This document shows positions 34,739-44,020 of a DNA stretch of 64,000 nucleotides, piece after piece (within the stretch, counting starts at the first letter, position 1; the number at the start of each line of letters is the position of its first letter). This DNA comes from Dinoroseobacter sp049800775 (GTDB lineage Bacteria > Pseudomonadota > Alphaproteobacteria > Rhodobacterales > Rhodobacteraceae): the NCBI RefSeq assembly GCF_049800775.1, contig NZ_JBNAFR010000007.1, forward strand, positions 124,001-188,000, read 5' to 3'. Made by a program: the position numbers and the translations under genes. The notes below the pieces were generated by a model. That model was not told where the DNA came from. It ran no database searches and saw only the letters and a list, made by a program, of their open reading frames with translations.

Positions 34739-35515
34739 GTGAAGCTCAAGATTGATGTGACGATGAATTACCAGCTCGACCCGAGCCGCCGGGTGCTTTT
34801 GGCGCTGGAGGTTGCGCAGGGCCCGGAGCAGGTTGTCCATGCCAGCCATCTCGACATCGATCATGCGCGCCTGCACCGGGTGGACGGGGCCGGCGGGGTG
34901 GGGCAACGCACCTGGGCCTTGCTCGGGATCGACCAGATGTGGCTTGGATACAACGCCGAGGTGGAAATCAAGCGCCCGGTCCCCGAGCTCGCTGCGCTGG
35001 CACCGACGCCGCTTCATGCGCTGCCGGGCGAGGCGCTGTGCTATCTGCGCCCGTCGCGATTCTGCCAATCCGACAAGTTCACCGCCTTCGTCCAGCGCCG
35101 CTTCGGCGGGATCGAGGGCGGGGCCAAGGTGGCCGCCATTCTCGACTGGATCGATGCGGAGATGATCTATGTCCCGGCCAGCTCGGACGCGGAAACCACG
35201 GTGATGGAGACCTTTGTGGATCGTCAGGGCGTGTGCCGTGACTATGCCCATATGGTCTGCGCCCTGTGCCGGGCCGCGGACATCCCGGCGCGCTACGCGT
35301 CGGTCTACGGGCTGGGCGTGGTGCCGCAGGATTTCCATGCGGTCGCACAGGTCTGGCTGGACGGGGCGTGGCGTCTGGTGGATGCAACCCGCATGTGCGC
35401 GCCGGATCAGATGGTGGTGATCGCCGTCGGGCGGGATGCCTGCGATGTCGCCTTCATGGAGACCGAGGGGTTCGCCAGCATGATCACCCAGCAGGTGAGC
35501 GTCTCCGCCCTCTAG
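34739..35515 (+). CDS. transglutaminase-like protein
   Basis: A 258-residue protein of the bacterial transglutaminase-like (papain-fold) family. The triad is Cys166 (RQGVCRDYAH), His200 (QDFHAVAQVWL) and Asp215 (RLVDATRM). The N-terminal domain is a beta-sandwich-like region (LKIDVTMNYQLDPSRRVLL). Such proteins act as proteases or peptide-processing enzymes, often in the cytoplasm; no signal peptide is seen. GTG 34739 is chosen, as the upstream TTG lacks support. Confidence 0.82.
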   Translation: MKLKIDVTMNYQLDPSRRVLLALEVAQGPEQVVHASHLDIDHARLHRVDGAGGVGQRTWALLGIDQMWLGYNAEVEIKRPVPELAALAPTPLHALPGEALCYLRPSRFCQSDKFTAFVQRRFGGIEGGAKVAAILDWIDAEMIYVPASSDAETTVMETFVDRQGVCRDYAHMVCALCRAADIPARYASVYGLGVVPQDFHAVAQVWLDGAWRLVDATRMCAPDQMVVIAVGRDACDVAFMETEGFASMITQQVSVSAL

Positions 35516-35524
35516 GCAGGCGGG

Positions 35525-36469
35525 TCAGGCCGAGCAGCTCGCCCCGCCCAGCACGCAGAATTTGGCGCAATGGGGGTGGTTGAGCTGTACCGCGCCCTCG
35601 GCCTCGGCGAGGCTGGTGCCCAGCTCGAATTCCGGGCTGTAGGGCAGCAATGTGCAGGCCAGCACGGACGGGCTTTCGGCCCCGCGCCGCTTGACCACCA
35701 TCCGCGAGGAGGCGCACATCACATCATCCGGTGACTTGTTGAGGATCCCCCAGCAAGCGGTTGTGATCTCAGGCACTTCTGCGGTTTCATCCATCTCGGG
35801 AAAGAGCACGGTCTGGCCCGGATTGCGGGCATCGATCTGGTAGCCGCGCGCCTCGAAAAGGGCGGCATAGCCATCGCGGCTCTGGGCGTCGGTCTCGCCC
35901 CAGACGGTGCGCCCGGCAACGGCCATCCGGATGCCGTGATCGCGCAGCCAATCCATGCCTTCGAGCGTGCGGGCAAAGCTATTCTTGCCGCGCTCTTCGT
36001 CATGGCGGTCCTCGGACCAGTGATCGACGCTGATCCGCAGGGTCAGCTTGTCGCCATGGGTCTTTTGCAAATCCAGCAGGCCTGCGCGCATGGATTTGCG
36101 CATCATCGGGCGCATGGCGTTGGTGAGGATCAGAACCTCATAGCCGCGTTGCAGGCAGTCGCGCGCCATCTCGATCATGTCGGGGTTCATGAAGGGCTCG
36201 CCGCCGGTAAACCCGATCTCGCGCACATTCCACTGCCGCGCCTCAAGCTGATCCAGATAGTCCCGCACCTCGGCTGCGGTGATATAGACCAGCCGGTCAT
36301 TGGTCGGAGAGCTCTCGATATAGCAGTTCACACATTCAATGTTGCACAAGGTGCCGGTGTTGAACCACAGCGTGTCAGGATTCGTGAGGGCCACGGAGGC
36401 CCGCTGATCGCCCGCCGCGGTCACATAGGGGTCTTGGAACTTGCCGGCATTCGCTGCGAGGTCTTTCAT
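35525..36469 (-). CDS. radical SAM protein of unknown function
   Basis: A 314-residue enzyme. The radical SAM [4Fe-4S] motif is CNIECVNC (Cys42, 46, 49), followed by the GGEP motif in IGFTGGEPFMNPDM and by RISVDHWSEDRHDEERG. The last 80 residues contain several more Cys (TACWGIL, VMCASSR, LACTLL, HCAKFCVLGGASCSA), resembling the SPASM-type auxiliary cluster used in peptide or protein modification. The start ATG 36469 has GGAG 6 bp upstream. It is convergent with the transglutaminase-like gene. No precursor peptide is seen next to it. The substrate is unknown. Confidence 0.8.
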   Translation of the reverse strand: MKDLAANAGKFQDPYVTAAGDQRASVALTNPDTLWFNTGTLCNIECVNCYIESSPTNDRLVYITAAEVRDYLDQLEARQWNVREIGFTGGEPFMNPDMIEMARDCLQRGYEVLILTNAMRPMMRKSMRAGLLDLQKTHGDKLTLRISVDHWSEDRHDEERGKNSFARTLEGMDWLRDHGIRMAVAGRTVWGETDAQSRDGYAALFEARGYQIDARNPGQTVLFPEMDETAEVPEITTACWGILNKSPDDVMCASSRMVVKRRGAESPSVLACTLLPYSPEFELGTSLAEAEGAVQLNHPHCAKFCVLGGASCSA

Positions 36470-36606
36470 CGTCGTCTCCGTGTTGCCCCTTAGAGGTACG
36501 CTGCATCTGCGAGAGAGAAAAGCCATGACACTTGTAGTGACGCTGTTGTGAAGGCATCCTTTTCCCAATGCGTGCTGGACAGGCGCGCGTGCGCCACGTA
36601 ATTAGG

Positions 36607-36626
36607 CGGCGTTAGCGCTAACGCCG
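36607..36626 (+). promoter_or_regulatory. LacI-type operator upstream of zwf
   Basis: A perfect 20-bp palindrome with core TTAGCGCTAA, centred 50 bp before the zwf ATG. A central CG in an even palindrome of this kind is the mark of LacI/GalR-family operators. A repressor here would control zwf–pgl–pgi. The regulator gene is not in the window. Confidence 0.7.
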
Positions 36627-36666
36627 GGCGTTCGCGCAGTGCAGAAAGTCTTGTGGAGATAGCAAC

Positions 36667-38121
36667 ATGGTCGCACGCGTAATTCCAGTCGATGTGTTTG
36701 ATCTGGTGATCTTCGGGGGGACCGGGGACCTCGCGCGGCGCAAGATCCTGCCGGGTCTGTTCCGACGCCATCTCGCCGGGCAGATCCCCGAGGATGCCCG
36801 GATCATCGGCGCGGCCCGGTCCGAAATGGACGCCGAGGCTTACCGTGCCTTCACCCGCGAGGCGCTGCACGAATTCGCACCGAAATCCTGCACGGATGAG
36901 GCCCGCGTGGACGAGTTTCTCGCCATGCTCGAATATGTCGCCATCGATGCCAAGGGCGAGGGCGGCTGGTCCGATCTCGCCGCGCTGATGCGCGAGGGCA
37001 AGGTGCAGGCCTTCTACTTCTCGGTGGCGCCGTCGCTCTTTGGCGATCTGGCCGAGCGGCTGCATCTGCACAAGATCGCGTCCGAGAATGCCCGGATCGT
37101 CGTCGAGAAACCCTTCGGCCGCGATCTGGCCACGGCCAAGGCCCTGAATGCCGGGCTCGCGACCTTCTTTGACGAGGACCAGATTTACCGGATCGACCAC
37201 TATCTCGGCAAAGAGACGGTGCAGAACCTCATGGCGGTGCGGTTTGGCAATGTGCTGTTCGAGCCGCTCTGGAATGCGCAATTTGTCGATCACATCCAGA
37301 TCACCGTGGCCGAAACCGTGGGTGTCGGCGGGCGCGGCGAGTATTACGACAAATCGGGCGCCATGCGGGACATGGTCCAGAACCACCTGATGCAGCTTCT
37401 CTGCCTGATCGCGATGGAGCCGCCCAGCCATTTCGACCCGGATGCAGTACGCGACGAGAAGCTCAAGGTGATCCGCGCCCTCGACCCGGTCGCGCCCGAC
37501 GACCTCGTGCGCGGTCAGTACCGCGACGGGGATGACGGGCCCAGCTATCTCGAAGAGGTGGGCGATCCGAACTCCACCACCGAGAGCTTCGTGGCGATCA
37601 AGGCCCATGTGGCCAACTGGCGCTGGAACGGCACGCCGTTCTACATGCGCACGGGCAAGCGTCTGCGGGCGCGGATGTCCGAGATCGTGGTGGTGTTCAA
37701 GGAAACCCCGCACTCGATCTTTGGGGCCGATGCCGGGCGCAGCGCCAATATCCTGACCATCCGGTTGCAGCCCGACGAGGGAATGACCCTGCAGGTCACC
37801 ATCAAGGAACCGGGGCCGGGCGGAATGCGGCTGATCGATGTGCCGCTCGACATGAGTTTCGCCGATGCCCTGGGGGAAAGCGGAAATGAGATGCCGGACG
37901 CCTATGAACGGCTTATCATGGACGTGGTCCGCGGCAACCAGACCCTGTTCATGCGGGGCGACGAGGTGGAGGCCGCCTGGGCCTGGACCGACCCGCTGAT
38001 CGCGGGGTGGGGCGCACGCCGCGACCGCCCGCAAAGCTATCATCCGGGCACCAACGGACCCGAGGACAGCCTGATGTTGCTGCACCGGGATGGACGTCGC
38101 TGGCGCGACTTGGAGGCGTAA
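36667..38121 (+). CDS. zwf: glucose-6-phosphate 1-dehydrogenase
   Basis: A 484-residue enzyme that oxidises glucose-6-phosphate to 6-phosphogluconolactone with NAD(P)+. The nucleotide-binding motif is FGGTGDLARRK (about 16-26). The active-site signature is RIDHYLGKETVQN, and the substrate-binding EKPFGRDL is also present. In roseobacters sugars pass mainly through the Entner–Doudoroff pathway, which starts here. The gene is first of zwf–pgl–pgi; its TAA shares a base with the pgl ATG. A LacI-type operator lies upstream. Confidence 0.96.
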   Translation: MVARVIPVDVFDLVIFGGTGDLARRKILPGLFRRHLAGQIPEDARIIGAARSEMDAEAYRAFTREALHEFAPKSCTDEARVDEFLAMLEYVAIDAKGEGGWSDLAALMREGKVQAFYFSVAPSLFGDLAERLHLHKIASENARIVVEKPFGRDLATAKALNAGLATFFDEDQIYRIDHYLGKETVQNLMAVRFGNVLFEPLWNAQFVDHIQITVAETVGVGGRGEYYDKSGAMRDMVQNHLMQLLCLIAMEPPSHFDPDAVRDEKLKVIRALDPVAPDDLVRGQYRDGDDGPSYLEEVGDPNSTTESFVAIKAHVANWRWNGTPFYMRTGKRLRARMSEIVVVFKETPHSIFGADAGRSANILTIRLQPDEGMTLQVTIKEPGPGGMRLIDVPLDMSFADALGESGNEMPDAYERLIMDVVRGNQTLFMRGDEVEAAWAWTDPLIAGWGARRDRPQSYHPGTNGPEDSLMLLHRDGRRWRDLEA

Positions 38122-38795
38122 TGCAGCTTGAGACCTATCCCGACCGGGACCTGCTGATGATGCGGCTGGCAGACCGGATTGCCGCCGATCTGAAGGAATG
38201 CCTGCTGACCCATGAGCGTGCGACGCTCTGCGTGCCCGGGGGGACCACGCCCGGGCCGGTTTTCGACATCCTGAGTGCGGTGCAACTGGATTGGGAGCGG
38301 GTCAATATCCTGCTGAATGACGAACGCTGGGTGCCCGAAAGCTCGGATCGCTCGAACACCGCGCTTCTGCGCAAGCGGCTTTTGACCGGGCGCGCGGCCA
38401 AGGCGCGGCTGATCCCGCTGGTTTCAGACGCGGCTATCCCGGAGGACGGGCTCGACGCCCTGACCGAAGGGCTGGATGGCGTGCTGCCGATCTCTGTCCT
38501 GCTTCTGGGGATGGGCGAAGACATGCATACCGCCTCGCTCTTTCCCGGGGCCGACCAGCTCGCCCTCGCGCTTAGCGAGGAGGCGCCGCCGCTGGTGGCG
38601 ATGCGCGCTCCCGGGGCGCCCGAGCCGCGCATCACGCTCAGCGCGCCTGTCCTGAAACAGGCGATGAAAACCCATATCCTGATCGTCGGGCCCGGCAAGA
38701 AAGCGGCGCTGGATGATGCCGCGGCCTCGGGCCCGGTCGAAGATGCCCCGGTGCGCTCGGTTCTGCCGAATGCGATGGTGCACTGGGCCGAATAA
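38121..38795 (+). CDS. pgl: 6-phosphogluconolactonase
   Basis: A 224-residue lactonase of the DevB/SOL type, which hydrolyses the Zwf product to 6-phosphogluconate. Motifs are LCVPGGTTPGPVFDIL near residue 35, VNILLNDERWVPESSDRSN, and LLLGMGEDMHTASLFPG. The ATG overlaps the zwf stop by one base. Co-translation with zwf and pgi makes the assignment secure. Confidence 0.94.
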   Translation: MQLETYPDRDLLMMRLADRIAADLKECLLTHERATLCVPGGTTPGPVFDILSAVQLDWERVNILLNDERWVPESSDRSNTALLRKRLLTGRAAKARLIPLVSDAAIPEDGLDALTEGLDGVLPISVLLLGMGEDMHTASLFPGADQLALALSEEAPPLVAMRAPGAPEPRITLSAPVLKQAMKTHILIVGPGKKAALDDAAASGPVEDAPVRSVLPNAMVHWAE

Positions 38796-38820
38796 CCTCT
38801 CGCTTTTCAAGGAATACATC

Positions 38821-40425
38821 ATGTCCGTCTGGCAACGTCTCTCTTTCCACCATGACCAGACCAGGGACCGCAAGATCCTCGACCTGTTCGAGGATCCGGA
38901 TCGCGCCAGCGCGTTCTCGGCGCGGCTCGGCGATATGGTCTTTGATTACTCCAAGACGAATATCGATCTGGCCGGGCGCGACTTGCTGGTCTCGCTCGCC
39001 GAGGGGGCCCATCTGGCCGCGCGCCGGGACGCGATGTTCGCTGGCGAGACGATCAACGAGACCGAGGGCCGCGCGGTGCTGCATACGGCCCTGCGCAATC
39101 TCGACGGGTCGGTGGTCGTGGACGGGGTCGATGTGATGCCCGACGTCCGCGCGACCTATGACCGGATGGCCGCGTTTTGCGAGGATGTGCGCGGTGGTGC
39201 CTTCACCGGGGCCGGAGGGCAGATCACCGATGTGGTCAATATCGGGATCGGCGGGTCCGATCTTGGCCCGGCCATGGCGGCGATCGCGCTCTCGCCCTAT
39301 GCGGACGGGCCGCGCACCCATTTCGTCTCGAATGTGGATGGGGCGCAGATCGCCGAGACCCTCGCCCCGCTCGACCCGACCACAACGCTGGTGATCGTGG
39401 CCTCCAAGACCTTCACCACCATCGAAACCATGACCAATGCCGAGACCGCCCGGGCCTGGATGGCCAAGACGGTGGCCGACCCCGCGGCGCAGTTCGCGGC
39501 CGTTTCGACCAGTGCCGAAAAGACCGCCGCTTTCGGCATCGCGCCGGATCGGGTGTTCGGGTTCGAGGATTGGGTTGGTGGGCGCTATTCCATGTGGGGG
39601 CCGATCGGGCTGAGCCTGATGATGGCCGTGGGGCCGCTGGATTTCCGCGCCTTCCTCGACGGTGGGGCGGCGATGGATACCCATTTCCGCGACGCGCCCC
39701 TGGCCGAGAACCTGCCTGTTCTGCTGGCGCTCGTGGGGATCTGGCACCACCAGATCTGCGGTCACGGCACGCGGGCGGTGCTGCCCTATGACCAGCGGCT
39801 GGCGCGGTTGCCCGCCTATCTCCAGCAGCTGGAGATGGAGAGCAATGGCAAGCGCGTTGCCATGGACGGTACGACGCTGGAGCGGACCGCCGGGCCGGTC
39901 GTCTGGGGGGAGCCGGGGACGAATGGCCAGCACGCCTTTTACCAGCTGATCCATCAGGGGCAGCAGGTCGTGCCCTGCGAATTCCTGCTGGCGGCCAAGG
40001 GGCATGAGCCCGATCTGGCGCATCAGCACCGGCTGCTTGTGGCGAATTGTCTGGCGCAATCCGAGGCGCTCTTGCGCGGGCGCAGCCTCGAGGTCGCCAC
40101 GCAGATGATGGCCGCCAAGGGGCTGACCGGGGCCGAGCTCGACCGGCAGGCACGCCACCGGGTCTTCCCGGGCAACCGGCCTTCGACGACGCTGGTCTAT
40201 CCGCAGCTCACGCCCTTCATCCTCGGCCAGATCATCGCGCTTTACGAGCACCGGGTCTTTGTCGAGGGCGTCATCCTCGGCATCAACTCCTATGACCAAT
40301 GGGGCGTCGAGCTGGGCAAGGAACTGGCTACGGCGCTGGGTCCGGTCGTGGCGGGCGAGGCGTCGGCCGAGGGCAAGGACGGCTCAACCCAGGCGCTTGT
40401 CAGCTTCGTGCGCGCTCACGCCTGA
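38821..40425 (+). CDS. pgi: glucose-6-phosphate isomerase
   Basis: A 534-residue phosphoglucose isomerase. Signatures are VNIGIGGSDLGPAMA, VVASKTFTTIETMTNA, FEDWVGGRYSMWGPIGLS, GTNGQHAFYQLIHQG with the catalytic His, and INSYDQWGVELGKELA. It interconverts glucose-6-phosphate and fructose-6-phosphate, so gluconeogenic or recycled hexose can re-enter the Zwf route. It is the third gene of the operon; its end overlaps the convergent thioesterase gene by 10 bp. Confidence 0.96.
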   Translation: MSVWQRLSFHHDQTRDRKILDLFEDPDRASAFSARLGDMVFDYSKTNIDLAGRDLLVSLAEGAHLAARRDAMFAGETINETEGRAVLHTALRNLDGSVVVDGVDVMPDVRATYDRMAAFCEDVRGGAFTGAGGQITDVVNIGIGGSDLGPAMAAIALSPYADGPRTHFVSNVDGAQIAETLAPLDPTTTLVIVASKTFTTIETMTNAETARAWMAKTVADPAAQFAAVSTSAEKTAAFGIAPDRVFGFEDWVGGRYSMWGPIGLSLMMAVGPLDFRAFLDGGAAMDTHFRDAPLAENLPVLLALVGIWHHQICGHGTRAVLPYDQRLARLPAYLQQLEMESNGKRVAMDGTTLERTAGPVVWGEPGTNGQHAFYQLIHQGQQVVPCEFLLAAKGHEPDLAHQHRLLVANCLAQSEALLRGRSLEVATQMMAAKGLTGAELDRQARHRVFPGNRPSTTLVYPQLTPFILGQIIALYEHRVFVEGVILGINSYDQWGVELGKELATALGPVVAGEASAEGKDGSTQALVSFVRAHA

Positions 40426-40901
40426 CGAGGTTGCGCCCCGTCGCGCGCCGTGAAAATGGCGCGCTGCTCCGCCGACAGGGGGACGCCCGTCTTGCCATCG
40501 GCGTGCAGAAGGACAATCGCCGCGCTGCCTTCGGCGCGCAGCTGGCCTTCGACGAACACGCCGTACTCCATCTGGAAACTGGTGCGGCCAAGCAGGGTGG
40601 TACGGCCCGTGGTGATATAGGTTTCACCCAGATGCAGCGGCGCGTGATAGGTCACGCCCACCGCCCGCATCACCAGCAGCGGCTCGCCCGGCACGTAATC
40701 ATACACGCCATATTCCGCGAGATAGGCGACGCGCAGGCTTTCGAACCAGCTCAGATAGACCGCGTTGTTCACATGGTTCAGAGCGTCGAGCTCATGGAAC
40801 CGCACCCGATCCGCCATCCCGAATTGCCACGGGTCCGGCACGCCAAATGCCCGCAGGTCGGCACCAAGCAAGGGGGTCAGGACGGGCGGTGTTTGGGTCA
40901 T
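40416..40901 (-). CDS. 4HBT hotdog-fold acyl-CoA thioesterase
   Basis: A 161-residue hotdog protein. The motif VRFHELDALNHVNNAVYLSWFE carries the Asp of the 4-hydroxybenzoyl-CoA thioesterase type (D-x-x-N-H-V-N). It is followed by VTYHAPLHLGETYITTGR. It probably hydrolyses acyl-CoA thioesters; the physiological substrate is unknown. It lies directly after tRNA-Gly on the same strand and overlaps the 3' end of pgi. Confidence 0.85.
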   Translation of the reverse strand: MTQTPPVLTPLLGADLRAFGVPDPWQFGMADRVRFHELDALNHVNNAVYLSWFESLRVAYLAEYGVYDYVPGEPLLVMRAVGVTYHAPLHLGETYITTGRTTLLGRTSFQMEYGVFVEGQLRAEGSAAIVLLHADGKTGVPLSAEQRAIFTARDGAQPRQA

Positions 40902-40916
40902 CGATATGTCGTGATC

Positions 40917-40990
40917 TGGAGCGGGTAACGGGAATCGAACCCGTAACTTAAGCTTGGGAAGCTCGCGTGATACCTTTTCACCATACCCGC
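40917..40990 (-). tRNA. tRNA-Gly (anticodon CCC)
   Basis: A complete cloverleaf on the minus strand. The acceptor stem is GCGGGTA/TACCCGC, the discriminator is T and CCA is encoded. The anticodon loop is TTCCCAA (anticodon CCC) and the T-arm contains GGTTCGATTCC. The outermost anticodon-stem pair is mismatched (C/A) and the next is G-U. Confidence 0.93.
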
Positions 40991-41037
40991 TTTGTGACGG
41001 TTGGCATAGCCAAGCCGCCAGATGTCGTCAATCGCAT

Positions 41038-43122
41038 TTATCCACGTCTGCGCCGTCTGCGCCCGCCGCCGTCTGCGCCGCTGCCGGTGTTGAAGGCGAC
41101 ATCAGGCAGAGTGACGATTTTCGACAGCTCCGGGAAGGGGGCCGTGGCATGGGGGATGGCGTTGGCGGCCACGAAATGCTCCTGAAAGCGGGGCTCGATG
41201 GCGGTTTCGATCTTGGTGATCCCGGCCACGGTGGCCTCGATCTCGCGGCGCGCGGCCCGGCTGCACAGCGCCATGCGTGCCCCGGTGCCGGCGGCATTGC
41301 CCGCGGATTGGACCTTGTCCAGCGGTGCATCAGGGATCATGCCCAGAACCATCGCGTGCTTGGGCGAGATATGCGCGCCGAAGGCTCCGGCGAGTGTCAC
41401 GCGGTCGACCTGCTCGACCCCCATCTCATCCATCAGGAGCCGCGCGCCCGCATAGAGTGCGGATTTGGCAAGCTGGATCGCGCGGATATCGCCTTGGGTC
41501 ACCGTGACAAGCGGACCACCCTCGGCCCGGCCATCATAGAGCACATAGGCAAAAGTCCGCCCCTCGGGGACAGACCGCGCGGTGCCGGTCTGCTCCGGCC
41601 CGCCGATCAGGCCGGACGGGTCCAGAAGGCCCGCGATCCGCATTTCGGCCACCGCTTCGATGATGCCGGAGCCGCAAATGCCTGTGACGCCGGTAACCGC
41701 GATCTCGGTGGCGAAGTCCGGGTCGTCGGACCAACGCTCGGAGCCGATCACGCGAAAGCGCGGTTCCCTGGTGGCCGGATCGATCTCGACCCGCTCGATC
41801 GCCCCGGGGGCCGCGCGTTGACCCGAGCTGATCTGCGCGCCCTCAAAAGCCGGCCCCGTGGGCGAGGAACAGGCCAGAACCCGCTCGCGATTGCCCAGCA
41901 GGATCTCGGCATTGGTGCCCACATCCACGATCAGCACAAGGTCTTCGGATTTGTCCGGCGCCTCGGACAGGGCAACTGCGGCCGCATCAGCGCCCACATG
42001 ACCCGCGATGCAGGGCAGGAGATAGGCGCGCGCCGCCGGGTTCGCCGCGCTCAGACCCATGTCGCGCGCGGGCAGCTCCAGCGCGCCGGAGCTCGCCAAT
42101 GCAAAGGGCGCCTGTCCGAGTTCCACCGGGTCGATGCCCAGCAGAAGGTGATGCATCACCGGGTTGCTGACAAACACGAGCTCGAGCACGTCATGCGCCG
42201 GCACCCCGGCCTCGGCACAGATCTCGATGGTCAGCGTGTCGAGCGCGTCGCGGACCGCGCCGGTCATGGCCTCGGCCCCGTCCGCGTTCATCATCGCGTA
42301 GGACACGCGCGACATCAGATCTTCGCCAAACCGGATCTGCGGGTTCATCAGGCCGGAAGAGGCCACCACCTCGCCCGTGCCGAGATCGCAGAGATGCCCC
42401 GCGATGGTTGTCGAGCCGAGATCGATCGCGAGGCCCCAGATCGGGCCGTCGTGATAACCGGGCCAGATCTCAACCAGCACGGGCTGCGCCGCGCCGGAAT
42501 TCACAGCCACAGTCACCTGCCAACCGCCCTTGCGCAGCGCGGGCTGCAGTTTGCGCAGCACGCTCAGAGGCGCGATCAGATCCGGCAGGTCCCATTGCGC
42601 AGCGAGGGCGGATTTCAACCGCTCGAAATCGCCCGAGGGTTCGTCCATATCCGGGGCTTCGACCTCGACGAAATAGAGCCGCGTGGCCGGGTCCATGGAG
42701 ATGGCGCGGGTGCTTGCCGCCTTGCGGACCACTTGCTTGTGGACCTGGCTTGTGGCGGGGACATCAATGACCATGTCGCCTTGAATACAGGCCTGGCAGC
42801 CGAGGCGCCGCCCCTCGGCCAGCCCGCGCTTTTCATCATACCGCGCCTCGACCGCGTTCCAGTCGGACAATGCGCCCTCGGCGACCTCGATCCCGAATTT
42901 CGGAAAGCTGCCATAAGAGGGCGTCACCTGGCATTTCGAACAGATCCCCCGCCCGCCGCAGACACTGTCGAGATCCACGCCAAGCTGCCGGGCGGCGTCC
43001 AGAACGCTGGTGCCCTTGGCCACATATCCGCGCTGACCCGAGGGGGTGAAGACCACCATGGCCTCATCGGCCGATACGGCGGACCCGACGAGATCCTGGG
43101 CAGAGGGGGTATCATTGGCCAT
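41038..43122 (-). CDS. corrinoid protein reductive activator, ASKHA/DUF4445 with 2Fe-2S domain (RamA-like)
   Basis: A 694-residue protein. The N-terminal ferredoxin domain has cluster Cys at 55, 61, 64 and 109 or 112 (VCGGRGICSKC; RLGCQAC). After a linker comes an ASKHA ATPase part (LAIDLGSTTIAGHLCDLG near residue 230; VLIVDVGTNAEILLG). Such proteins use ATP to return inactive cob(II)alamin in methyltransferases to cob(I)alamin. The pterin-binding methyltransferase and MetF-like genes on the same strand indicate a shared C1/corrinoid system. The C-terminus is a Gly/Arg tail (GGGRRRRRRG). E. coli does this reactivation within MetH, using SAM. Confidence 0.88.
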   Translation of the reverse strand: MANDTPSAQDLVGSAVSADEAMVVFTPSGQRGYVAKGTSVLDAARQLGVDLDSVCGGRGICSKCQVTPSYGSFPKFGIEVAEGALSDWNAVEARYDEKRGLAEGRRLGCQACIQGDMVIDVPATSQVHKQVVRKAASTRAISMDPATRLYFVEVEAPDMDEPSGDFERLKSALAAQWDLPDLIAPLSVLRKLQPALRKGGWQVTVAVNSGAAQPVLVEIWPGYHDGPIWGLAIDLGSTTIAGHLCDLGTGEVVASSGLMNPQIRFGEDLMSRVSYAMMNADGAEAMTGAVRDALDTLTIEICAEAGVPAHDVLELVFVSNPVMHHLLLGIDPVELGQAPFALASSGALELPARDMGLSAANPAARAYLLPCIAGHVGADAAAVALSEAPDKSEDLVLIVDVGTNAEILLGNRERVLACSSPTGPAFEGAQISSGQRAAPGAIERVEIDPATREPRFRVIGSERWSDDPDFATEIAVTGVTGICGSGIIEAVAEMRIAGLLDPSGLIGGPEQTGTARSVPEGRTFAYVLYDGRAEGGPLVTVTQGDIRAIQLAKSALYAGARLLMDEMGVEQVDRVTLAGAFGAHISPKHAMVLGMIPDAPLDKVQSAGNAAGTGARMALCSRAARREIEATVAGITKIETAIEPRFQEHFVAANAIPHATAPFPELSKIVTLPDVAFNTGSGADGGGRRRRRRG

Positions 43123-43258
43123 GACGCGATGCCTTCGAAGGAATTACCCCTCGATATGTAACCCGTCCTGCGCGCGGCTAAAGCGCAAAGCCGACACGCC
43201 GAGGATCATTCTCGTCACAATGATCATGAACGCCCTTCATGGGCGCCTATCATCGCCC

Positions 43259-43870
43259 CTAGCGCCCGACCCGTGCGAATTCCGAGCGCACATCCGGACC
43301 GATCCCGAGATAGCCTGCGGTGACCTTGGCGATATGGTCTGTGATGCGCACCTTTTGGGTGATCCCCTGGGCTTCGGCCTCGATCGCCTGATCGCCGACC
43401 AGCGCCACGAGATCGGCCTGGATCGTCTCGGCATCGGTCAGGGCGGCGCCGCTGCCCATGTCGAAGACCTGCATGGCGAAGGTGATGTTATGCACGCCCG
43501 AACTGCTGAGCCCATAGCGGGCAATCTCGGTCAGGGCGTGGAAGGTGCCGACCGTCACCTTGATGCGCACCGGGGTTGAACCCGACAGCCCCGAAGCGCC
43601 GCGTGTCACGCCGTCTTCCACGATGGCGGCGACCTGATCATAGCGCGTGCTGCCAGCGCCCAGCGGATCCTCGCGCCAGACGATGTCGGCATCGGGCAGA
43701 TAGACATTGTCTTCGCTAACGCTCAGCGTTTCGGGCACGGTGACCACCACATCGCCCAGGCGCCAGTTCTGCGACACCGAACTCGGCACTGGCGCATCAT
43801 AGCTGGTCTGCCATGAGGAACAGGCAGCGAGGAGCACGAGGCTCAGAAACAGGCTCAGGATCGCTTTCAT
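43259..43870 (-). CDS. lipoprotein of the Rhodobacteraceae DUF6778 type
   Basis: A 203-residue protein with a lipoprotein signal peptide (MKAILSLFLSLVLLAACSS; lipobox LAAC) and a periplasmic domain without a known catalytic motif. The call to the DUF6778 group is from memory of similar proteins. It starts 150 bp away from the DedA-like gene and is transcribed toward the corrinoid activator. The role is unknown. Confidence 0.65.
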   Translation of the reverse strand: MKAILSLFLSLVLLAACSSWQTSYDAPVPSSVSQNWRLGDVVVTVPETLSVSEDNVYLPDADIVWREDPLGAGSTRYDQVAAIVEDGVTRGASGLSGSTPVRIKVTVGTFHALTEIARYGLSSSGVHNITFAMQVFDMGSGAALTDAETIQADLVALVGDQAIEAEAQGITQKVRITDHIAKVTAGYLGIGPDVRSEFARVGR

Positions 43871-44020
43871 GGCAACTCTCTTTCGCGGTGCGGTTCCCCG
43901 CGACTAGCATCCGATTGGTAAAGATATCGGCAATATGCGCCATTTTCGAAGGCAATATGCGGGGATTGTCAACTCTCCCTCCGGTTGTTCCACCCCTTTC
44001 GGCGAGGGCTCGCGTGCGGA

